Source: Bryopsis sp. KO-2023
Lineage: Eukaryota > Chlorophyta > Ulvophyceae > Bryopsidales > Bryopsidaceae
Direction: 5' to 3'
Assembly: GCA_030272585.1 (NCBI GenBank)
Contig: BSYQ01000013.1
Coordinates: 1,116,001-1,180,000, forward strand
DNA: 64,000 nt
This document shows, piece after piece, positions 54,201 to 61,251 of this stretch; position 1 is the first letter of the stretch; each line of letters opens with the position of its first letter. The notes under the pieces are model-generated. The model did not search any database. It worked only from the letters and a program-made list of their open reading frames with translations, and had not been told where the DNA came from. Both the position numbers and the translations under genes were made by a program.

Positions 54201-56555
54201 CGATAATCCAAAATGTCCTTGCAACACCCCAACTGATTCTCCTGAAACCGTTCTTAAGGTATCCCGAGGTGACTCCATTTCGTATGCCAGCACATGAACT
54301 AGTGGCTGATGTGTAGTCATATCATCTTTTGACCTTGTTGCTCCATGTGTATCCTTTGATGTGATAGGTGTGCATTCCAAGATTGCAGGAAGAGTTGGTG
54401 TAGCTGCCCAACATCCTGTATCCAGGCCTGATCCAAGCAATCGTGCGTAAGAGGAGGAGTCAAGATCTGAAGGAGGATTCACCTCAGAGGGGGCTGCTGA
54501 GCTGTGGGTAAGTGGTGGTGCTGAAACTGTCCCATAAGTCAATGCACTTTTACATCCACCTTTCCCTTCGAAACATTCCTTTTCCAAGTCTGAAATAGGG
54601 ACATCCCACTCGTTTTGTCTTGTATCCGGAGGAGTGGGATGTTCCAACTGATGCTCAACCATGCACAAACTCTCTTCACTGATCCATGACAATCTCGTAT
54701 TCCTCTTCAGAAGGACTGCTGCTAAGCAGAGTTTGCCTGTGAGCATACGACTCTCATTGCTCATATTGTGTAATTTGACTCTGACTGCTCCATTTCCTCC
54801 CAATGTGATTGTGTGAAACACATTTATGATTTGTCCTATAGGTAGCACCCCGCAGATGCCCTCTCCCGTGATACGGAAAGGAGGAATGACCGTCTTTGAC
54901 ATCCGAGGCCCCAGGACAACCGAGCCGCCCAAAGGTATGTACATGCGCCCTTGAGAAATACGAAGTCGTTTGGCTTGACTTCGTTTGTTTGCAGCCGTGT
55001 ACACAGTGACCAGTGGCTGGGATCGAAAAAGATTGGTTGTGTCTCCTGCAGGTTCCCCTTCTGACTTCGCAACTCCTTTCGCCATGGTCTCCTGTTCCGA
55101 CTTCGTGATCTCCTTGGACTCGACTTCTGCTGCCGTGACCTCCTGTTCCACCCTCGTGATCTCTTCCTCCATATCCTGCGGTGGGACTTCTTGTTCCGCT
55201 GGCTCCTGTACCGATGCCAGCTCTTCGAGTGGAACATCTAGTTTGTTTTCGGTCATAGGAGTATCGACAGAAATAGAGGAAGAAGGGTCAGAATCGGGAG
55301 GGTTAGTCGAAACAGTAGATCCCATGGCCTCCTCTGCGTCCTGGCCAGACGTCTGTGTGCTGTCTCCGTCTCCGTCTCCGTCTCCTTCTCCATCACACTC
55401 ATCATCACACAGCGTAACAGTCGATACCTCGCCTCCACTTCCAAAGTGTTCAGCTTGAGGAGGTTCCACAACCGGTGGGTAAAGGGCCGGGAAAGGCAGA
55501 TCAGCTTCGGCGATGGGTGGTGCACTTGCCGCTGGGTGAGTGACCACGTGACAAGCCACCGTTTTCCCGTCCACACTTCGTAAGCACTCTTTTAAACAAT
55601 CCACGCTCAATTGCCTATGGCTCAGGAAAGGCATACCCAGTATTATCTGACGGGCTGAAGCAGCAACGACAAAGGACTCTCTACTTTCCCAAGGACCAAC
55701 CGCTATCGCCATGGGTATTACGCCGACGACTTTTTCTTTCGCTCCATTGAACCCAGACAACTCGGAAAGGGTTGACGGCTGGATTCCAAGACCATTCCGC
55801 TTAGCGTAGGCCAAAGGTAACACGTTCACAGTCGACCCTGAGTCGACGAGTACGTCGTGAAGCTTAGGATCCTCCCCAAGTCTTATTCTTACGCGGAGTT
55901 GCTTGTAGGTAATGGGTCCGCTGTTCCCGTTGGCTGTGTTGAGGTTCGATTCCTCTTGGGAACTCATCTCAGCAGACGAAACCGGTGGTGTAGTCGTGTT
56001 GAGGAGGGTGCAAAGTCGGCGCACTAGCTCCATGTCTTCCTGACTTAGCCCACGTCGGTTTCCTCCTTTCGCTCGAAAGTCTTTTCCTCCATGCTTATGT
56101 TCCGCCGCCCACACGCTAGGTGAGCGTTTGTTTCGCCAGTCCGACAAGGTCCTCCACAGCACTTTCGCCACTTTCAGGGAGTAAGATGCCAGCATACTCG
56201 TTGTAAGTCCCAAACCGAGTAAACCCAAGTCTGCTGATCTATGCTTCAGCCGAGCTGTCAACAACCGTATTTTTTCCACCGTCTGTAGAAATTCAAGTGA
56301 GAATAACGGAGGTTCCTCCTTTCGTGCTCTTCGTCTCCGACGTTCCCAAACTAAGCTCTGGGCCGCTTCTAGTATAAGCGAGACCTTTTCCTTATCTTCT
56401 TTTGTCTCGTGACCCAGGCTCTCATACTCCTCAACCAGTTTCTGAATGGCTGTGACTTTTTCAGAAACAGCGGGTGTTTTCCACACAAGGGGATACGCCG
56501 AGGCTTGGCCTAAGGCGGATATCAGAAGCAGTGATAACACCAGCTCCGAAACCAT
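51225..56555 (-). CDS. Single polyprotein of retrotransposon B (1,776 residues)
   Basis: Domains in order: a hydrophobic signal-peptide-like start (LVLSLLLISALGQASAYP), a basic region with a second hydrophobic patch, a retropepsin with VDSGSTVNVLP near residue 237, a very long Ser/Pro/Thr-rich stretch (about 370-960), reverse transcriptase with LPQGWSSSPGLFH and FVDDILV near residue 1175, RNase H starting near VDWSGTGRG (about 1320), and an integrase with an HHCC finger (CVTCQHF), then IDLIGPL, LTDGASYF and GLIERFNRTL for the D-D-E acids (about 1533, 1590, 1627). No CCHC zinc knuckle is visible, so Gag, if present, must be the N-terminal 230 residues. The ATG overlaps the LTR/primer-site junction, leaving no separate leader. 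Pol order places it with Ty3/gypsy. Confidence 0.95.
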   Translation of the reverse strand: MVSELVLSLLLISALGQASAYPLVWKTPAVSEKVTAIQKLVEEYESLGHETKEDKEKVSLILEAAQSLVWERRRRRARKEEPPLFSLEFLQTVEKIRLLTARLKHRSADLGLLGLGLTTSMLASYSLKVAKVLWRTLSDWRNKRSPSVWAAEHKHGGKDFRAKGGNRRGLSQEDMELVRRLCTLLNTTTPPVSSAEMSSQEESNLNTANGNSGPITYKQLRVRIRLGEDPKLHDVLVDSGSTVNVLPLAYAKRNGLGIQPSTLSELSGFNGAKEKVVGVIPMAIAVGPWESRESFVVAASARQIILGMPFLSHRQLSVDCLKECLRSVDGKTVACHVVTHPAASAPPIAEADLPFPALYPPVVEPPQAEHFGSGGEVSTVTLCDDECDGEGDGDGDGDSTQTSGQDAEEAMGSTVSTNPPDSDPSSSISVDTPMTENKLDVPLEELASVQEPAEQEVPPQDMEEEITRVEQEVTAAEVESKEITKSEQETMAKGVAKSEGEPAGDTTNLFRSQPLVTVYTAANKRSQAKRLRISQGRMYIPLGGSVVLGPRMSKTVIPPFRITGEGICGVLPIGQIINVFHTITLGGNGAVRVKLHNMSNESRMLTGKLCLAAVLLKRNTRLSWISEESLCMVEHQLEHPTPPDTRQNEWDVPISDLEKECFEGKGGCKSALTYGTVSAPPLTHSSAAPSEVNPPSDLDSSSYARLLGSGLDTGCWAATPTLPAILECTPITSKDTHGATRSKDDMTTHQPLVHVLAYEMESPRDTLRTVSGESVGVLQGHFGLSEFTTQGVPSPPSAPTTPHMDGSLQPAMGTSSENNRFNTGKEAAEVSSAAPEVSKQSSGLSELTFQGTPSPSSAPTIPHTDGSLQLSLGIFPGSSLISSGRDTQGDLTADPVEQHPHAAAFLGGHGGRSKANLNVPAIPPPTPEAAQLPLRMDKDTCGQTKEKSGTGRNETQGKLDKAEQTNGMNSPEDASLLQHWTSKFPDVFTDDLQHIPKNKWSKRLRICHREIDWRIPMHRIPLSSTGRRYHPTGIEKHEIAEFMGNLERKGVVEHLLPGQRAHFSPVLFLRKPSGKLRKTVDFRTLNGYSPPWGSSSLNVRSVVDSIPAEWTTFSVLDLSDGFFQLEVCPSLRPLFGFETDVGRYWYLRLPQGWSSSPGLFHERVKSVLEGKAARNFVDDILVGGRNRAEHDLHLRQVLERLREVGWCVNPSKAQIARSEVQFLGYTLGPEGISLKHFLEQQRTNLPPIRSPSDLRKVLGLFNVSRGVCPGYSAYVEPLQAQPPNTPGETLDQLAKEAWTKILENNISLTREEASTFHLQVDWSGTGRGYVLFSGPPEQGRVVALNSQRLTGVPPSSFLGELQCLAWSLRDVMPLVGARPIVVYTDSQSAYHRLRNPPGPDLMSDLRAARLVAWIWSHFPSPGRMRVEFLAGESNPWADQLSRWFAKEDVPVVSPIQVSPSRSALEALHSDGHWKSQKLQWQCHQMGWDVNLSEIHEVVKRCVTCQHFTSPKEKETLGSPTNPKRPGESLNIDLIGPLPVDSKGHRYIMCLVDGLTRLGFAVPLKKSSTQSILATLDIWLKAAPTPNTILTDGASYFQSSAVSNWAHRRGIRLDRVPAHHHRANGLIERFNRTLLDRLRVLQFDMGGEWSNHINRALDQINNMIHNTTKYSPAALWRAGEDAWAEALDRTEKRREQINARRTAPNRHYHYVGEEVLILDYDRLSRELGKLEPIWKGPYKIITHISGRRFKVAPVTREVKKGRKPYLILHANQMKHYY
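56543..56554 (-). promoter_or_regulatory. Primer-binding site of retrotransposon B, overlapping the start codon
   Basis: TGGTTTCGGAGC directly follows the LTR's final CA with no gap. Its first two bases complete the ATG begun by the last LTR base, so the site also codes for the start of the polyprotein. Confidence 0.85.
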
Positions 56556-56726
56556 GTTAATATCGCAACCTTGGCCTGGTTTTCGAACAAGTGTTTTTTC
56601 TTACAGAAAATTGTTCCCGGACACAATCCTACTTTCCAAACTTATACTTCAAGATCTCTCCTTTCATCAACTAATTTAGTTCACATCTACAGAAATTAAG
56701 GCTACTCTGAAATCAAATTCCCAACA
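56555..56726 (-). repeat. 5' LTR of retrotransposon B (172 bp)
   Basis: Identical to 50968-51139. The minus strand carries AGTATAAG, a possible TATA box. It is short for an LTR. Confidence 0.95.
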
Positions 56727-57451
56727 GTTTCCAAAAAATCTTGTGAGACGGGGGGGTTTGAGATTAAGTCTGGGTGGTTTTTCAAGCCGTGCTGGTGGCT
56801 ACCGCTCCAATGAAATTTGGAAGAAGTCTGTAAGGACCAGATCTGGCTGAGAATAGCCTCATACACAATAACCCATGACAATAACCCAACACCAATTACA
56901 CGTAGTGAAGAAGGGCAACTGGACATCATGTTTAGATACTAATTAGTATCAAAACATGATGTATCTCATAAGATATCGAAAAAATTATTACACAATAGAG
57001 CCAAAATTCTGGTGTTCCAATCCCTGGGTACATCCCTTTACCCACATGGTCAGCTCCAAAAGAGAAAAACCCTCCAGTAATGTCTGCCAAAAAAAACTCA
57101 CGCTGCCCCCCAAAACGCATGTGAAAGTTCCAAAACCCCTTAGAAAAACGAATGCAAGCCCCTAAACCCTCAAAAAAAACGCATGTAAAGTCCCAAAACC
57201 GATACCATAGAAACCCTCTGCCTTTGTGCGGTTGTATATCAAATGCACCTTCAATCAATGGGTTGTTTTTGGTGGAAAAGTGATGACTTGCCAGAGGGTG
57301 CTACCCGATATCAACCCCCGTCATTGCACAAGTTCTCGTGTCACACGTTCGAATCCCCTCAACCAGGCCGACAGAGTCAAAGCATTGTGATTTCTTCCTT
57401 CAATACTGTTAATCTTTGGGTAGTTCTTTGAAAAGGAAGAAACCAGGTTCT
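56727..57451. other. Spacer, one palindrome and a degenerate tandem repeat
   Basis: A near-perfect 40-bp palindrome at 56923-56962 is centred on GATACTAATTAGTATC. An imperfect repeat of AAAACGCATGTRAAAGTYCC lies at 57109-57201. CGTTCGAATCCCC near 57349 resembles a tRNA B box, but no tRNA could be folded. No gene seen. Confidence 0.5.
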
Positions 57452-58270
57452 CTAATAATCCCAGGTTACTTCCACTATGGATGGGGAAACCTTCTCTGAG
57501 CGATAACGTACAGCGCATTCAAAGACTTCCAGTGAAACTTTGAGCCCCAAATCAAGCATTGGCTTTGACAACAGGGCTACCTGCCCAATGTTAAAAGCCC
57601 GATGGCCAGGTTTCCAAAAGCTGCCAATGAATTTCTTCAACCTTTCCTGATCGGAAACAATGGAAAGTTTTATGAATTCACAACGCAACTTGGTTGCAGG
57701 ATCACTGTTAGTGGAATCATCTATCTCTGCCCACAGCAAAAACTTTGCCGAACGTAAGAAGAAGATTTCCCCTTGAACCCTCTTCATTTGCTCGCATATT
57801 TCCTTCGCCAGCTTCTTTAGAGCATCCTTTTCCACTATCACTAGCATGTCAGCATGAAAAGGGATAGAATCTGTTGTAAGAGGCAGCTGGTAGAAATCCA
57901 GCTCCCTCTGGAGATCATCCATAGACCAATTCGATGGCAAGTTTTGCCTCTTGGAGTCCCTTTATCCGAGGGGAAACAAATCTGGAGTTAGATGCACCCC
58001 ACCAAGGCAACGAGTTCATTTCAAGACTCTGAGGGAACCTTAACTGGGAGAGGTCAGAGAGACATCCTACCTGTAGATTTCGAGAATCCATCCGAATCCT
58101 TCGGGGGTACGATCAATGTGGATTTCTTTTCCCGTTCCGACGGCATTGTGGCATTCTTTGCACATCGCCGGCAGCAGCGAATCGGGATATCTGTTCAGAG
58201 TCTTTACTGTGGTTGAAAACCTCTGGCCGCCAACATCAAACACCACCACGTCCGAGTCGGAGGTTGCCAT
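57452..58270 (-). CDS. T1/KCTD-type BTB-domain protein 2
   Basis: Two exons, 58071-58270 and 57452-57959, joined in phase at an Arg codon; 235 residues. The T1 BTB domain (VVFDVGGQRFSTTVKTLNRY, DRTPEGFGWILEIYR) and following half (MDDLQRELDFYQLP, KDALKKLAKEICEQM) align along their length with the plus-strand gene at 32.3-33.2 kb, including the intron site. No transmembrane segment. Start chosen at 58270 because it matches the paralogue; an in-frame ATG at 58333 would add a short extension. Role likely an oligomeric adaptor; substrate unknown. Confidence 0.87.
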
Positions 58271-59253
58271 CGTTGATCGACTCGCCACTGGGAAAATACA
58301 GAAAACACCAAGCCGGCTGGATCGCCTTACCACATGGGCGAGCAGCCATGCCAGATAGGTATGGGGACTGATTGAGACGCAGTTCTCTCTCGCCTACATC
58401 CGTGAAAAGAACTGCAACGAAGGTCCACAGATTGAGGGGTTGCGAGTCTCCATCAGATGGCGAACGTGCAATGCTGCGCTGTGACGGAGCTAGAAAGAAC
58501 ATGGCAGATGTACTGCCACCAGATGTAACGATTATTCCGATGATAATTCGGAGGAATGGAATTGCCAACTCACACTGATAAACAGTCGCATTTTGCGCTG
58601 CTCTATGTGAGACCTGGTGGTTCGTACGTCGGGTTCAATTCCTGACGAGGTCGATGACGTAGGAAAAGTTGTATATTGATACGCTGGAAGATATCGAATA
58701 GCTGGCACGCCAACCCATGGCTAGCGCAGAGTACTAGGAGTCTTACTGCCGGCACTGTCATTTTATGACATCCGAGGTATGACTTCTACGAAACGTGCGG
58801 CTGGGAACACAAGGAGCCAGCGAAAACACTATGGATTCCAGCGAAACGGATACAACTCTCTACGAAAAACGATCTCTTAGGCGATACGCACGACTGGCAG
58901 TCGGGTCGCTAGTCGACCCCTGTCGTGACGCCGAACTCGCGGCCAGCACACATGCGCTAGCGCTGGAACCAGCCGCGAGTATAAATATCCCACAGAATTC
59001 TGATAAAGAACAGACAGAACTCGGTGACTACCTCGTTTACTTCTTACTTCGGACATCTATCTATAGGAGAACTCTCTTATCGTGACGGACAGAGATAGGA
59101 CTTGGGCCAAATTTTTGGTCCGGCTACGGTCCGGTCCGGTTACGGTCGGTTTACGGTTCCGTATTACGGCCGTAACTCCGTACCGTAACCGGAGTAATAT
59201 GTTGTTTTTCCGGTACGGAACAGGTACGGTATAGCTACGGTAGCCCCTAAATC

Positions 59254-59335
59254 ATCGTGAAGTAGTGTGGTTCAGTGTTAAAGCGTTAGGCTGTAGTCTG
59301 TAAGGTCGTGGGTTCGAATCCCCTTGGGTTCCTTT
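59254..59335 (+). other. tRNA-like segment, left arm of MITE
   Basis: Has an A-box-like TGGTTCAGTGTTAAAGCG and a B box GGGTTCGAATCCC at tRNA spacing, but the anticodon stem does not pair well. Probably a tRNA-derived sequence rather than a working gene. Its inverted partner is at about 59712-59795. Confidence 0.5.
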
Positions 59336-59711
59336 GGGTTCTCGGGACCCTGCGGGGGTTACTATTTACGGTTTACGGTTGGTACGGTGGTTACGGTCGG
59401 TACGGTCCGGTACCGGAGCAGTACGGAGTGGTACGGTGGTCCGGTTCCGAGCACGAAAACCACTCCGGTCCGGACCGTAACTACCGTAACCGTAAGTGAC
59501 CGGAGTGGGGTTACGGTACGGTTTACGGTACCGTAACCGGACCGTAACCACCGTAACCGGACCGTAACCGGAGTACAATTTTCGTCAGAAAATCGTACTT
59601 TTACGGCCGTAACCGTAGCACCGTACCACTCCGTACCGCTCCGTAACGACCGTAACGGCCGTAACAACCGTAAACCGTAGAAAGTGACCCCCGCAGGGTC
59701 CCGCGATTCCA

Positions 59712-59795
59712 AAGGAACCCAGGGGGATTCGAACCCGCGACCCTACTGACTGCAGCCTAACGCTTTAGCACTGAACCACGCTACTTCACGGTGAT
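59712..59795 (-). other. tRNA-like segment, right arm of MITE
   Basis: Inverted, diverged copy of the left-arm segment (minus strand GGGTTCGAATCCCCCTGG). Anticodon-loop area reads CTGCAGT here and CTGTAGT in the left copy. Confidence 0.5.
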
Positions 59796-60876
59796 TTAGG
59801 GCCTACCGTAGTTATACCGTACCTGTTCCGTACCGTAAAAACAACATATTACTCCGGTTACGGTACGGAGTTACGGCCGTAGTACGGTGACCGTAACCCG
59901 ACCGTAACCGGACCGGACCGGAGTCGGACCAAAAATTTGGCCCAAGTCCTATCTCTGATCTCTGGTGACGGACTTAAGGAAGCTTCGCGACTTACCTTAA
60001 ACGGGAATCCCGACCGGACGAGGTACTTCTGGCTAAAGATAGCATTATCCAAGGTTTTCTGAAGTACACTTTTGAAATGGGATACACCATCCCTTCTCTT
60101 TCTGTAAAAATATTCTCTTGCTATTATTCTTGTGTCTCTGAGTGTCCTTATTCAAAATAAGACTGTTTCTGATCAAACTTTAATTCTAGAGGGAAAATAG
60201 GAGTGGAGTCAGAATAGTAAGAGAAGGTGCTGCCCTTCTCTTAGGAGGTTTTCCCCACTCAGAGGAGCTGACCTCTCCTTTCGTTTTTGGTGTTTGCGTT
60301 TTGTGTTTCTCTCTTCTCCAGCTCAGTTTCCAGAGTCCCCTTAGGCCATGGTCTCTTAGCGACCACCCTCCAGGGGACTCCACTTTCTGTCTCACTCTCG
60401 GGAGCAAGGCCCTCTTAGCGGGTGTCTCCGTCGACTTTGACTCGTTGATACCAGCATGGGTCCCTGAGACGTCAAGGACGTCTAACAGACATTAGGATGT
60501 ACACACTCGAGGTAACCACCACTACTGCCGCCGCCACTGGTCAGAACTGAAAGGTTAACGTTCAGAGCAAGAGAAAGAGAGTCAAGGAGGAAAGGTTCAA
60601 GCTCTAGAGACAGCTGGGTTTGCTGGAGGCGTTGTATCAGTGGACAGTGAATGGGGAGTGAGTCAGTGGGATCAGAACGAGGAAACACCTCGGGTTATCG
60701 AACTTTAAAAGGAGTGAAGTGAGGGGACGTTTGTAACTGTTCTTGCTTGGCTACTCTGTGTGCGAACTGTGTGCGTTCCAAGTGCGTGTGAGCGTGTGAC
60801 CCCACAAGACCCAGCCGAACTCGATAAGGAAAGTCGTCGACGAAGACGTCACAGTCGTCGTCTGGCGGTATCAGTT

Positions 60877-60888
60877 TGGTTTCGGAGC
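60877..60888 (+). promoter_or_regulatory. Primer-binding site of retrotransposon C
   Basis: TGGTTTCGGAGC, the same 12-mer as in elements A and B, three bases after the presumed LTR end. Confidence 0.8.
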
Positions 60889-61251
60889 TAGAGAAGTTCG
60901 AGCTGTGGTGTTCTGGAGTCAACCACAGAAAGGTTCGCTGAGGTGTGCGTTGAGCGCCACCCACAGTTGCTAGGCACGAAAGAGGACGAGGGAAAAAGGC
61001 TAAGAACGCACCAGGAAAAAACAACACTCGCTAAAAGTTCGAAAGAAAAAAGAGTGTCTGGTGGTGGCGACTGAGTGTGATAGAGTTTCAGGAGAAAGCT
61101 TCGGCTGTAACTGTTACTGCTATCAACCAGCGCAGAAGTTAGTGGGAGTTTCGTTCGTGTTAAGGGAGTTCTGGAAGTGAGAAGCGTTGGGTAGTTTTGG
61201 CAGGCGGTAGTCAAACGGTTATAGAGTTGACGGTCAAAGGAAGTCAACACT
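60889..61251 (+). other. Leader of retrotransposon C
   Basis: Untranslated stretch between primer site and gag ATG. Frames in the opposite strand have no domain. Confidence 0.5.

Larger units (their letters stand above)
50968..56726 (-). mobile_element. Young Ty3/gypsy-like LTR retrotransposon B, apparently intact
   Basis: 5,759 bp between two 172-bp LTRs that appear identical base for base, flanked by a 4-bp duplication GTTT (50964-50967, 56727-56730). A single 1,776-codon frame covers the internal part on the minus strand. Identical LTRs, an open frame and a clean target duplication together point to a very recent insertion. Confidence 0.95.
59090..59964. mobile_element. hAT-type foldback MITE with two tRNA-like arms
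   Basis: 875 bp flanked by an 8-bp direct duplication GTGACGGA (59082-59089, 59965-59972). Ends are inverted (CAGAGATAGGACTTGGGCC) and the pairing extends about 260 bp inward on each side. An 8-bp duplication with ends beginning CAGAG fits the hAT superfamily. The middle is filled with dozens of TACGG/CCGTA motifs. It sits in the presumed LTR of element C, about 100 bp downstream of the TATA box. Confidence 0.85.
58576..60873 (+). repeat. Presumed 5' LTR of retrotransposon C (ends tentative)
   Basis: Ends at TATCA just before a 3-nt gap and the primer-binding site; a matching TGATA at 58576 would be the other end. A TATA box (TATAAATA at 58980-58987) fits a promoter in U3. The partner LTR is outside the window, so the left end is a guess. 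Without the MITE inside it the LTR would be about 1.4 kb. Confidence 0.4.

Noticed and set aside
54836..55576. Additional genes inside element B in other frames
   Set aside because: Low-complexity shadows of the Ser/Pro/Glu-rich linker of the polyprotein.
58600..58680. tRNA gene or SINE head near GGGTTCAATTCC
   Set aside because: B-box match only, and no credible A box or cloverleaf; it lies in the presumed LTR.
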